Part shown: positions 23,465-34,400 of the stretch, one piece after another
How the letters are laid out: each line of letters opens with the position of its first letter
How positions within the stretch are numbered: the stretch's first letter is position 1
Assembly (NCBI GenBank): GCA_021432635.1
Contig: MU270041.1
Span: forward strand, 446,155 to 510,154
DNA from: Thozetella sp. PMI_491
Taxonomy: Eukaryota; Ascomycota; Sordariomycetes; Chaetosphaeriales; Chaetosphaeriaceae
DNA: 64,000 nt
Direction of reading: 5' to 3'
Program-made: the position numbers and the translations under genes
Notes under the pieces: model-generated
Told to the model about the DNA's origin: nothing
The model's database searches: none
What the model saw: only the letters and a program-made list of their open reading frames with translations

Positions 23465-24818
23465 ATGGCTGAAGGAAGCGGGATCGATCGCAAGGCGGAT
23501 GAGAAAATTCAGTTCACCACCTCGAAAGAGGTCACAGTGCACCCGACTTTCGAGTCGATGTCACTGAAGGGTACGTAGCCTTGCTCCGAGGAACATGCTC
23601 TGCACCTTCGGGAAAGCCTGCCATACGGCATCGACACAATTCGTACTGACACCATGCTCCAGAGAGCCTTCTCAGAGGTATCTATGCCTATGGCTACGAG
23701 TCCCCGTCCGCCGTGCAGTCGCGCGCCATCGTGCAGATCTGCAAGGGCCGCGACACCATCGCCCAGGCCCAGTCCGGCACGGGAAAGACGGCCACGTTTT
23801 CGATCAGCATGCTGCAGGTTATCGACACGAGCCTGCGCGAGACACAAGCACTGGTCCTTTCCCCCACGCGCGAGTTGGCGACTCAGATCCAGAGTGTCGT
23901 TATGGCGCTGGGCGACTACATGAACGTGCAGTGCCACGCGTGCATCGGCGGCACGAACGTGGGCGAGGACATCAGGAAGCTCGACTACGGCCAGCACATC
24001 GTCTCGGGCACCCCCGGCCGCGTGGCTGATATGATCCGCCGCCGCCACCTACGGACCCGGCACATCAAGATGCTCGTCCTGGACGAGGCCGACGAGCTGC
24101 TGAACCAAGGCTTCCGCGAGCAGATCTACGACGTGTACCGCTACCTCCCGCCCGCCACCCAGGTCGTCGTTGTCTCCGCCACCCTTCCCTACGATGTGCT
24201 CGACATGACCACCAAGTTCATGACCGACCCCGTCCGCGTGCTGGTCAAGCGTGATGAGCTGACCCTCGAAGGCCTAAAGCAGTACTTCATCGCTGTGGAG
24301 AAGGAAGACTGGAAGTTCGACACACTCTGTGACCTTTATGACACCCTCACCATAACACAAGCCGTTATCTTCTGCAACACACGGCGGAAGGTGGACTGGT
24401 TGACGGACAAGATGCGTGAGGCAAACTTCACTGTGAGCAGCATGCACGGCGACATGCCCCAGAAGGAGCGCGACAGCATCATGCAGGACTTCCGCCAGGG
24501 CAACAGCCGCGTTCTGATCTCCACCGACGTCTGGGCCCGTGGTATCGACGTGCAGCAGGTCAGTCTAGTTATCAACTATGACCTACCGAGCAACCGAGAG
24601 AACTACATCCACCGTATCGGCCGATCTGGGCGTTTCGGCCGCAAGGGCGTCGCCATCAACTTTGTTACCAGTGAAGACGTCCGCATCCTCCGCGATATTG
24701 AGCGTAAGTGGCTGCCGCCTTCGACCTATACCGAGCAATCACGCTAATAACCATGCCAGTTTACTACTCTACCCAGATTGACGAGATGCCAATGAACGTA
24801 GCCGATCTTATCTCGTGA
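23465..24818 (+). CDS. FAL1: FAL1/eIF4A-III DEAD-box RNA helicase
   Basis: Three exons (23465-23570, 23663-24703, 24760-24818) give 401 aa, the standard length of eIF4A-type helicases. The helicase motifs are complete: Q-motif region with [21 protein letters not shown] (I), PTREL (Ia), TPGR, DEAD (II), SAT (III), [11 protein letters not shown] (IV), ARGID (V) and HRIGRSGR (VI). The last exon encodes [18 protein letters not shown], the classic eIF4A C-terminus. Variant residues such as [15 protein letters not shown] group it with eIF4A-III/FAL1 rather than translation eIF4A. FAL1 acts in 18S rRNA maturation in yeast, and eIF4A-III is the RNA-clamping core of the exon-junction complex. The first intron has donor GTACGT. 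The second has donor GTAAGT and branch GCTAAT. Confidence 0.95.
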
Positions 24819-25611
24819 GCTAGGTCAAGGAGTCATTTCGGAATCATAAAGCCTCATAAGGCTGGGAACGCCAGGCGATATGGAGTCAAACTGCCGTTTC
24901 CTAAGGGACGTGGGAGGAAAGGGGCTTGCACATTAGCAGTGAGTTTCGTCACGAGACAGCCTATCGACTCAGCTAGGTTGGTTGCTAATCCTTTCAGCTA
25001 GGCTTATCAAATTGCCGGAATATTTACATAGCATGGACGACAGTCCACAACAAACCAGCTGTTCCTCAGACTTTCTTCTCGGTGAAGCGTAACCGTCGTC
25101 TACATCTCTTCCATCTCGGATTCTTCATAATCCGAACTACGCCGTGTCTTTTGGGACCTAAAGACGGCATGTCTTGCTTTGTCAATTGTGCTTGTATGTT
25201 GGAGACAACCTTCGAGCTGCGAGCTTTCTATATCGGCATGTGGAGCGATGGAGGGCGACTAGTGGATGGCACACCTACCATTAGTCCCAGAAAACCATGT
25301 CTCTCGGCATGGAAAATAGGATGCCGAAGCTTGATAGTTTATAGCAGCCGACTTGGTAGCATTTGCAGTCCGAGTTTACGAATGTCCCATGCTAGACTGG
25401 CCATCGGCCGTATGAATTAGACAACCCTTGGGGTGTTCTCTACCTCGATGCTTAACCCACTAGTCATGTTCTCCATGGCAATTAATGACTTGCTAAGTAG
25501 TCATTGTACCCTGCTCGCGATGGCCCCGGTGACTAATTCCTTTCCCCATTATGTTCCCAGCCTACCACCAACGAGCAGCCAAGAAGCTCATAGAGAAAGC
25601 TCATATGTATC
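24819..25611. other. Convergent intergenic region, 0.8 kb
   Basis: The FAL1 gene ends on the left and the amidohydrolase gene ends on the right, so this should hold two terminator/polyadenylation regions. Small open frames (for example 25082-25420) have neither domain nor splice structure. I see no RNA gene. Confidence 0.45.
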
Positions 25612-27254
25612 TCACGTAAATATTTCGCCGTATCCGTTCCCAGGACCACGAAGCGTGTCTACTGTCTTCGTGTCTGCAGTCAAGAAAACGCCGAGGCCCA
25701 GCGGGAAGGGTTCATTGACCGATATGTCCGCCGGAGGCAGAGCGCGCCACACCGCCTGGATTCGTTTCGCCGTCGCGAGGAACTTGGTCTTGGACTCTTC
25801 GTAGCCCGCAGCTGTCAGCTTCCCATCCTTCTTGACAAACTTGCCGTCCACAAGCACAGCGTCGATATCGCCCACGCTGGCGTGCAGCATGACAGCTGCC
25901 ACCGGGTCGGCCCAGCCCAGCAGCGGGGGCGAGGCGCCGTCCCAAACAACAAGGTCGGCCTTGGCGCCCTTGGCGATCACGCCGAGGTCGTCGCGGCGCA
26001 GCGCCAGGCCGCCGTGGCGCGTGGCTAGCAGGAATGCCTGGTTCACGCTCATGGGGTTGTTTGCGGGGACCTCCCACCCCTCGTCGACGTCCAGGGACAA
26101 CTTGTAGCGCGTGCTCTGCAGCCAGAGACGCGCCTGCGTGAGGATGTCTGTGCTGAAGGTGAAGTGCGTGTCGACACCGAGAGCGGCTTGGTCCTGGATC
26201 AGGTGGCTCTTGGGGTGCCCGTGGCCGTAGTGCATCTCGGACTCGGGCGTGATCGAGATGTATTGGTTTGTGTTCCGCAGTAGGGTGGCACCCGCGGCGG
26301 TGAGATAGCTACCATGGGAGAAGACGATGGGGGTGCTGATGTTCAGCACGCCGAGCGCCTGGAGATCTTCCGGGGAGTTCGTGACTAGAGAGCGATTGTC
26401 AACATAAGTCCATCCTGTAAGATGCCTGCAGGGTGGGCCATACCGCTCCAAGGACCCCCCAGCGAGTGCGTAGTGATCACCGATACATTGAACTCGCTTT
26501 CCTTTAGTTAGCCGCGTGGAATTCATTTTGCTTTGTACGTGTATGGTCCTCACTTAGCAAGATCGACGACCGCCTTCGCCTGCTGCGGAGGAGAGATTGA
26601 GAAGCCATCATATGCAATGCCCAGACTGGTTGGCGTGCCCTTGTACGCCCCCTTCTCGGCGATGTCCCGGAACTTGGCCATGACATCAGAAAAGGTGTAG
26701 TTTGTAACGTCGTGGAACGATGGGCACCAGAACACCCTTGCCCCGCTGTCGATGCTGGCCTGGTAGCCCGCCTCGGTCGTGTCGTTGGACCACGTGTGGT
26801 GGGCATGGTCCAGAGTACTCGTCACACCGGCGTTGAGGGCTTCATATAGACCAATTAATTCGCTGATATACACGTCGTCTGCGCTCAACAGTCCATCCGA
26901 CGCATATTCGCCGTACCGGTACCAGTACTCGACTAGGCTAGTGTTAGACCCAATTGTCTTGAAGACGGTCTGCCAGCCATGGCGGTGCGTGTCGATGAAG
27001 CCCGGTGTGATGATTTTGTCCGTCACGTCCACCACCTGAGCATCCGCCGGCGCGCCGCTTGGCGTGGCCGAGTCGGATATATCAACGATCAGGTCATCCT
27101 GCAGTAGTAGGGAGCCATTTCGAATAACTTGCAGGGCCTCGGTAGCACGGTCAAAGGCAATTATGGTCCCGCCGCTCAGCACGATCGATGACGCACTGGC
27201 AAAGGTGCTCATGCCAAGAGCGAGCTGTGAGACGAGCAAATTTGTGAAGTGCAT
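25612..27254 (-). CDS. Secreted amidohydrolase-family metalloenzyme
   Basis: Three exons (26554-27254, 26444-26496, 25612-26384) join to 508 aa. The N-terminus (MHFTNLLVSQLALGMSTFAS) looks like a signal peptide. The rest is an amidohydrolase-superfamily TIM barrel of the TRZ/ATZ or cytosine-deaminase-like branch. It has GFIDTHRHGWQ with the first metal-binding HxH, a further His in VITTHSLGG, one in IVFSHGSYL, and Asp in HFTFSTDIL as the likely catalytic acid. The C-terminus has AKGAKADLVVWDG and DAVLVDGKFVKKDGK, the beta-sandwich typical of the family. Intron 2 (59 nt, 26385-26443) has a GTTGAC branch point and CTAG acceptor. Intron 1 (57 nt) has GCTAAC. Without splicing the gene looks like two overlapping fragments in different frames. 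The substrate cannot be inferred. Secretion is predicted from the leader only. Confidence 0.85.
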
Positions 27255-28669
27255 GGCTGGCGAATCAGAGGTTTCCGGACGGGTTCTCGAATGGCTGTCT
27301 ACCATGCAGTTGTGAGATGCATGGCGATACCCAAGAAGCCGCAAGAACCACACGCCTTGTCTCTCTTATACGAACCGTACCTTGACTCGTGGCTCTGCAG
27401 TCAGGGCGCCGAATTCCCTACTACAGAGGATCATACGCCCACCTGCTCACTGGCGTCAGCATCTGCCCAACCGCGGGCTATACCTAGCTGGTTCTCTTTT
27501 ACGGTGGATCGCCTACTACCATGGACAGCCCCCACACATTAGGAAGATTAACCTGGAATATTAGGTCAGAAAGTTCGGGACTAGATGTGGGCTGCTGTGT
27601 AATCTGCACTACAATGGCGTTTCCCAATCAACGGCTACTGGTGCCGCATCCTATAATTTGGATTGGTCATGATTAGCAAGTCGCACGACCAACGAGGCTT
27701 ACTGCAACGTCGGCTTGCGTTGATTTGTCAGTTATAGGTTGAACACAGACACCTCTTAAGCGGGGTAGTGACAGACGCGGAAGCATGGTTCGTTGAGTCG
27801 CAATGTTGTGTCGCCATGGAAAGAGATGCAGAAGACTGGCAATGCGGCCTCATTTCCCCGCTTCATTACTTCGGTACTTGATCTTGGCCAGGACGGCAGT
27901 ATGTCCACCGAAAGCAGCTGCCTAGAGAATGGTTGTGGCCACACAACACAGGCAAGATGAACTATTGTAGCGTATGATCTTTAGGCGTTATCAACCGCAT
28001 AAGGAAAGTGAAGTCTATCAAGGGTTTGGAAACTTCCACTTCCTAAGATATTAATTCATACATCACTGTCGTCTACTACCCAGATACAAAGACGGTGAAC
28101 AATGCTCTTCGCCTTGTCTTGCTTTCAATCCTCATTCTAGTCCGTCGCATTAGCACTCGCATATTAACAAATCTATTGGTACTACCTATTGAAGGAGCAA
28201 GCAATTTAAGATATTTGCGCTGTGGGGCTTAATGTCCACTATTGCGGCGCTGTTGGGGTCGCTTTTCTAATTAATTAAACTTTCTTTGCTAAGCAGACGT
28301 AATGTCAAGTGATAGAGATGCTGTACAGTTGTTAGCCGGCGCCATTGCTCTTTCCCGTAAACTTTGCAAGGAAGAATAGTTACGACTCCCATCAGTGACA
28401 CAGTTAGCCTCGAAGAGCCTGAGGTGGTGCGTAAAGTGGAACGTTTCAATGCCGAGGTCTTCGATGTGAAGAAGTATACGGACCGATGTGGGAGATAGCC
28501 ATCTATAGATGGCCGGAATGGATGGCCATCGGCCAGAGCTCAGAACAGCTCCGCTTTTAGCAATTCGAAACGACAGAAACGAAAGTAAAAAGCGAGTCCA
28601 AAGTTTTCACGCAGTCGTTCTGCATCTGGTGAGGTGAGAAGAGGAATACATAAAAAAGAAGGCGGTATG
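27255..28669. other. Intergenic, 1.4 kb, partly AT-rich
   Basis: This lies upstream of the amidohydrolase gene. The left part is ordinary promoter sequence. From about 27950 to 28650 the composition becomes distinctly more AT-rich than the genes (for example ttaattaattaaact at 28270-28280 and several TATTAA-type stretches). This might be an old repeat mutated by RIP, but I cannot recognise an element in it. No coding frame is supported. Confidence 0.45.
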
Positions 28670-28761
28670 CTCCGCTACCGGGGTTCGAACCCGGGTCCCC
28701 AGAATGTCCAGGATGCGTTTCTCTGAAAATCTGGTATGCTAAACCTCTACACTATAGCGGA
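28670..28761 (-). tRNA. tRNA-Glu (UUC anticodon) with intron
   Basis: The minus-strand sequence folds as a tRNA. The acceptor arm pairs TCCGCTA with TAGCGGA and is followed by discriminator G. The D-arm begins TAGTGTAGAGGTTTAGCA. The anticodon stem is CCAGA/TCTGG. The T-arm is CCGGG-TTCGAAC-CCCGG, which also supplies a good B box. The anticodon TTC sits at 28727-28725. A 19-nt intron follows the base 3' of the anticodon (about 28723-28705), the canonical eukaryotic position. The mature tRNA would be 73 nt before CCA addition. The UUC anticodon specifies glutamate, and the TCCG/CGGA acceptor with a TAGTGTAG D-arm is typical of fungal tRNA-Glu. It should be transcribed by RNA polymerase III. 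Confidence 0.92.
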
Positions 28762-29201
28762 AGTCTATGTGATCGTATTAATGTGACCTGGGAGAAATTC
28801 ACAACCTGAATGGCGAGACAACAAACGCGCAACGGGAGGCTGCATGGTAACAGCAATCCCTGGTCCGCGCCAATCGGTGCGCAAAAGGACTACTGAAGAA
28901 CGAGGGTAGGAAGAGCACATTGTCATTTGGGTTGCTTTGTTTTGTGAGCTCTATTCAAGATCACACGGGATTGCCTATTACACTAGCCTCGTGGTATCGG
29001 TCACAAACCACCGTCTAATCTAAACTCTGAACATAATACTAGATGATGGGTAGCTGAACTGGTGCTGGGATGATTGTGGGAATATCCGTATCTAGGTAAT
29101 GATCTGTAAGGAGGAAATGGACGCGTGTGTCTATCTCCTCGATCTCACTCCGCCTTCAGGGCTACTTTATTAATCCCTTTGCGATCGAACGGTTCGCAGG
29201 A
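28762..29201. other. Intergenic, 0.44 kb
   Basis: This lies between the tRNA-Glu 5' end and the stop codon of the sugar transporter gene. I see no gene. It should contain the tRNA upstream region and the 3' UTR of the transporter. Confidence 0.45.
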
Positions 29202-31265
29202 TCAAGCCTGTCTCCCAGCCCCAGTTTCAGTGTTTTCAATCATGTCAACCCCCTCGTTGTCTACATTCTTCGCAACCGGCCTTCCATTCTCGAGCGCATT
29301 GAGTTCGCGGCTGAGGCCAGTAGTCTCGTACTTGTGGAAGCGCCAGGCGGGAAGATTGGCCTCAAAGAGTTCGTCGATCTCTTCTAAGTTACGTCCCTGA
29401 AAGGAAGAATCAATATCACTGGTGCGCAAGGTTCTGGGAAAGAACGGAAGAGCGATATTTGTACCTTTAGCTCGGGCATGCAGAAGAACACCCACACGCA
29501 ACCGAGGAAGGAAAAGCCCATCCAGACGTAACCCAGTTTAGCGCCGAGGATCGCCAGAAGATACGGGGTGGTGAAAACCACAACAAACCCCACAACGACG
29601 TTAATCGCGGTCTAGTGTCATGGTTAGCTATGCATCAATAGAGGCGGGACGCGAGGAAAAGGGTGCCAAGAGGAAGGGCGTCGTACCGAAAAAGCCATGG
29701 TCTTTTCTCGCAAAGCAGTAGTGCCGACCTCCGCGGCGGTGATATACGCAGACGGTCCAAGCGAGGCGTGCAAAATGGCGGCATATATAATGAAGGAAGC
29801 CACCATGCCCTGGGTTTCACTCTGCGTTGGGCTGGTCTTGGAGCCTAGGGCGCCGATTAGCGCTAGGAACACGCCCTGAGTCCAGCAGCCGTGCAGAGTG
29901 AGGTCCCGGCGGCCGAAGATATCGAGGAAGATCATAGCAAGCATAGCGGTGACGACAGAAACGCCGTTGCTGATGGCCTGTTTGAAGGAGAAGAATTAGC
30001 ATCCGTAGATGGGGACCAATGCGGCTCTCTATGTATACACTTACAGCGTACGAAAACGCCATGCTGCCCAAGCCGACGGAGGTGTAGAAGGTCGGGCCAT
30101 AGCTTGAGGAGAAAGTCACTCCTGTGAGTTGTTGGAGTGCCATGATCGAACAAGCAATGCTGTAAATGATGTTAACAATCCCAGTCCCAATAGAGCGGAT
30201 ACTCTAGCCGGGGCCACCGTCCGACCAAGTACTGACCCAGTTCTTCGCAAGTTTTTCTTCGTAAACAAGTCCATCCACGGGCCTTTCTGGTTGACATCGG
30301 CTCGGTCTTCCAGCATGGCGGCGATCTCGAGCTCACACACCCCGTTGTCAACGTCTTCCTTGCGTCGCACCTGCCTGAGTACCTTAATCGCATCCTCGGC
30401 CCGGTCCTTGTACGCTAGCCAGCGCGGCGAGTCCGGCGTAAAGTACAAGCCAGCGAGAATCATAACTGCCGGTATACCTTGAATACCGGTTGCGATCTGC
30501 CACCCGGTGTTGTCTGCCTTCGAAGACATGGCCTGGTTGACAATACCAGCGATCAGAGACCCGAACGTCAGGCAGAGCTGAATCGAGCCGACGAAGAAGC
30601 CACGGAGCGCGGCAGGGGCGATTTCCGACTGGTACGTGGGCACGACCTGGGGGCAGGGGTTAGCGAGTACTGGTATGGAAAGGACGCTGATGACGACTTA
30701 CGTTCTCTACGAGACCGACGGCTGTGTAGACGAGGAAGCGGCCAGCAACGAACTGGGGCGCACTGAAACTGGTAACTTGAACTGTACGTCGGATTAGCTC
30801 TCAATTCGCAAAAGACTGGACTCCCATGAAGGACTGAGAACTCACTGATGGCGCCAACGATCTGTACTGCGCATGTAAAAGTCATGGTGTAGCGATGGCC
30901 GAAGCGCTCGGTCAGAGGGCCGACAATAATAGCCCCAGTAAACTTGCCGAGCAAGGGAAGACTGTTCATAAGGGATGCGGTGGAACTGGGGAGCGAGTAC
31001 TTCTTGGTTGTCCCATTGTACGAGCCAAAGACTTTCAGGAAGGGCTGAAAGGCTTGTACGCCGCCGAAGGAGGCGCCATCGCTGGGGCGGAGGTCAGTGG
31101 GTGCTCCAATCGCCGGCCGCACAGCCTGTGGAGGAAGACTCTCAACACTCACTATCCGAAGAAGACGCTGCCAAGAGAGTAGACGAGGCAGATGAAGAAG
31201 AGACGAGGGGTCGCGCTTTTGAAAGCGGACTTGCCCACGAAGATGTTGCCGCGTCCGCCTGCCAT
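29202..31265 (-). CDS. MFS sugar (hexose-type) transporter
   Basis: Eight exons (31153-31265, 30846-31081, 30702-30781, 30237-30646, 30045-30159, 29687-29977, 29465-29611, 29202-29396) join to 528 aa. All phases agree. Family signatures include FGYDGASFGGVQAF at the end of TM1, GPLTERFGHRYT in the TM2-TM3 loop, VENVVPTYQSEIAP at the end of TM4, FTPDSPRWLAYKDR before the central loop, GIACSIMALQQLTG for TM7, and PELKGRNLEEIDELFE (the PETKG-type motif) across the last junction. Twelve membrane segments are expected in the plasma membrane. Fungal relatives carry hexoses, pentoses, maltose or quinate, and the specificity cannot be read here. A cluster of CreA-like motifs lies within 200 bp upstream. 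It is divergent from the FAD-oxidoreductase gene. Confidence 0.92.
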
Positions 31266-31406
31266 AGCTCACAAGTAGGAAGAAGCGTAAGTATGTACTA
31301 CTTTTACGATCACTTCTGCGACAAGGAAACCTGAGGAACAGAGCACGGCGGACGAGTTCAAGACCGGAGCGAAGGGTAATAAAAACAGACGAGCCCTTAT
31401 ACCCCT

Positions 31407-31456
31407 CCCCACGCGGACACCGCTTCCGGGGCAAGGAAGCGCCCCCATACCCCCAG
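31407..31456. promoter_or_regulatory. Cluster of CreA-like sites upstream of the sugar transporter
   Basis: Three matches to the CreA/CRE-1 consensus SYGGRG occur 142-191 bp upstream of the transporter ATG: the complement of CCCCAC at 31407-31412, CCGGGG at 31426-31431, and the complement of CCCCAG at 31451-31456. Clustered CreA sites commonly mediate glucose repression of sugar transporters in ascomycetes. The motif is short and the region is GC-rich, so chance matches are likely. Support is weak. Confidence 0.25.
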
Positions 31457-31793
31457 ATATTCTTCCCCGAACTCTCCACGGATGTGGAGAATTTGGAGAA
31501 GCCCCAGCCAGGCGGCTACCCCATGGCTTACGCGAACCCTGTGGGTTGACGGGCGGGAATATAATGGCCACTCACATCAGAGGAACACTAGATCCTAGAA
31601 ACCGGGGGATTGGCCTGCCGGCATAATCGGCATAAAAGCGCCAGGACATAGGGCGCTGGGCGATGCTTTATCCGGCGGGCTCACGGTGGTGCTGGCCGGG
31701 GCTGCGTCGCCTTGGAATCGATGCCTGTATGTGGTTCAGAGCATTGCCCTACTGCCACTAGTTCGAGAATTATAATCCACGCGTCTCCAGCGG

Positions 31794-31813
31794 CGTCGGA
31801 GTTTTGTCCGACG
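31794..31813. promoter_or_regulatory. Perfect palindrome in divergent promoter (CGG-N8-CCG)
   Basis: The arms CGTCGGA and TCCGACG form a perfect 7-bp inverted repeat around a 6-nt centre (GTTTTG). The site contains CGG and CCG triplets spaced by 8 nt, the geometry recognised by dimeric Zn2Cys6 transcription factors. It lies 529 bp upstream of the sugar transporter ATG and 618 bp upstream of the FAD-oxidoreductase ATG, in the 1.17-kb space between these divergent genes. A regulator shared by both genes is an inference. Confidence 0.3.
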
Positions 31814-32430
31814 ACTAGTCAACTAGGCCCCCACCTGGCAAGGCTACCCAAGCAACGCTTGTTTGGGCAGCTCAGCATCTTATAAGAAAAATTCCTAGTT
31901 GCCCCTCTACACGGCTGAGGAGGAGCTTGACTTTGGTGCCGTGAAAACGCCGTAGTATACTGCAGCCTACCCGCAAATGATCACAGCGGTGATGAAGATT
32001 TCCGGGGAGAGGAATGCAGTATCCATCAGGACTTGGTGTGAGAGGGGCTGCAGAGCCGTTGCAGTGCCAAGTGGATCAAGCTTTTTCCACGACAGCGGTA
32101 CCGGCTCTGACCCCGACCTGACTTGCACTAGGACAAGTAAGGAACAGGGGCTGACCAGTTCTATCAAGGGGTAAAAGACGCTCTTCACAGACGGTACTTG
32201 TCACCATAGGTCAGAGTACTGATCCCAGTTGTGAACAAAGAAAACCTGGTTCCCCGACTCCGGGGACTAAACGGGGCAAAAACAAACCCTTCTTGACGGT
32301 GGTGTAATTTAAGCTAGGTATACGCGGAAGCCAACCACATACCTACCCCCCAAGCTTACGGACTGCCTTCCCCCACTCGAAACCATCCACGCTCACTATC
32401 TGGACCAGCACACACCCCAGGTTCGGAAAG

Positions 32431-34400
32431 ATGGCCGCGAGCGAAGAATTCGAAGTGGTTGTCTATGGCTCGACCTCTGGCGCCGTAGCCACAGCCATTC
32501 AGGCCGCGAGACTGGGCCGGACGACGGCATTGGTCTCGCCGCGAGAGCACATAGGTGCAGATTCCTGCCTCCCTAGAGTCTATCCTGGCTACCAAGCCCT
32601 GAAGCTGACAACGGTTTACACCTCTTAGGCGGCATTCAGATCAATGGGCTCGGAGGCACAGATATTGACAACCAGGTCGAGTTCCAGAACAGCACTACGC
32701 TGGGGGGGCTAAACCTGGAGTTTCATCGGCGCATCAGCACGCACTATGGGCGCCTGGAACAGCTCGAAAAGGTTGTCTCTGGCAAGCTCAAGGACCCTGA
32801 TATCTGGCGTTTCGAGTCCCGGGTCGCTGAGAAAATCATCGTCGACTGGCTGGCGGAGCTGCCCGGCATCGAGATCATCAAGGTGCTTACCCCAGGCGTC
32901 TCCATGGACAGAGGCCCCTTGGAGAGTCATAAGTGGTGCTAACGGGTCTAAAGTCTGCCCTGGTGGAAGAAGCCGGCGTAACCAAGGACGGCACCGTGGT
33001 CAAGGCCATCCAGCTCGAGAATGGCCAGGCAGTGGCAGGAAAGGCAAGTCTAGTAGTTCCTATTTAGCATCTTGAGCCTGGGAGGCGGCGGCTCACACCT
33101 GTCTAGGTCTTTGTTGATGCCTCCTATGAGGGGGATCTGCTCGCCGCCGCAGGCATCTCGACCTCGCACGGCCGCGAGTCTAGCAGCAAGTACAACGAAT
33201 CACTTGCCGGCGTGCGCGACGTGACACCATACCGCCAGATCGATGTGGACGTGGACCACTACGTTCGGCCGGGCGATCCATCCAGCGGCCTGCTGTACGG
33301 CATCTCGCCCGAGCCGTTTGGGGCTCCGGGTGACGGCGACCTGCATCTGCAGAGCTTCTCATACCGCCTCCCGATCACTGACGAGCCAGCGAACCGCGTC
33401 CCCTTTACACAGCCCGAGGGCTACGACCCTGCTCACTACGAGCTCCACCGCCGCTTCCTGCGGGCCGGGGGCGCGCACTACACGCCGCGCAAGCGGCTCC
33501 CGAATGGCAAGACGGACTTGATCGGCTCCGAAGGCGCCCTGTCGACGGACCTCCTCGGCATGAACGACGAGTGGCCGGTCGCTTCGTACGCTGGCCGGCG
33601 CAAGATTATCGAGGAGACGGCACGCTTTACCAAGGGTCTTTTGTGGTTTTGGGCCAACGATAAGGCGGTTCCGGTGAGTCTGTGGAACAAGTTTCGCCAG
33701 GACGGCTGGTCCGGAACCTGGGTCGCGGTGAGTATACCACTAACCCTAGCGGGCGAAATAGGAAGCATATCGCAAGGAATGGGCCCGATTCGGGTACTGC
33801 CGCGACGAGTTCCAGGACAACGACCACTTCCCCTGGGAGCTATACGTGCGCGATGCGCGTCGCATGCTCTCGGACTACATCATCACCGAGTCGACGGCGT
33901 CGCAGGGCGGAGACCCGCAGGTGGACGACCCCGTCGCCGTGGCTTTCTGGCCGACGGACACACACAGCGTCCGGCGGATCCTGCGGGACGGCAAAGTCCA
34001 CAACGAGGGCTTCATCTTCAAGGACGGCCACCGGTGGCGGCCGTTCGGGGTTGCGTACCGGGCACTCGTGCCCAGGCGGAGCGAAGCTACCAACATCATC
34101 ACGCCGACGTGCCCGAGCTCGTCCCACGTTGGATACGGTGAGTGTGCCTTGGGATCACCCAGCCGGTTGGGCTCGACGGCGGTCAGGGGAGCGGGTTGGC
34201 TAACCGTGGCAGGCGCCGTTCGTCTCGAGCACCAGTTCCATGCTTTGGGCCAGGCATGCGCGAATGCCTGCGACATCGCACTGGCAAACGGACTTTCCTT
34301 CCAGGACGTCCCGTACGGGTCGCTTCGGGATAGGTTGCTCCAGCAAGGGGTGGTGCTGGATGCCGACACCGTAGGGCTCCCTTCGTTTGGAGACGAGTAG
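32431..34400 (+). CDS. FAD-dependent oxidoreductase (FAD_oxidored family)
   Basis: Six exons are proposed (32431-32554, 32629-32882, 32954-33043, 33107-33727, 33762-34137, 34213-34400), giving 550 aa. The N-terminus VVVYGSTSGAVATAIQAARLG is a Rossmann-type dinucleotide fold. VFVDASYEGDLLAAAG is the conserved second block of the FAD_oxidored (PF12831) family, and the end has LEHQFHALGQACANAC. Such enzymes are flavoproteins of mostly unknown substrate. Two structural points are unusual. Intron 33044-33106 uses a GC donor (AAG|GCAAGT) with an AG acceptor. At 32883-32953 either a 71-nt intron (branch GCTAAC, weak donor GTGCTT) or a 1-nt frameshift must be assumed, because the frame otherwise stops at TAA 32940-32942. 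All other junctions have GTGAGT-like donors, except exon 1 with GTGCAG. No signal peptide is evident. Confidence 0.8.
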
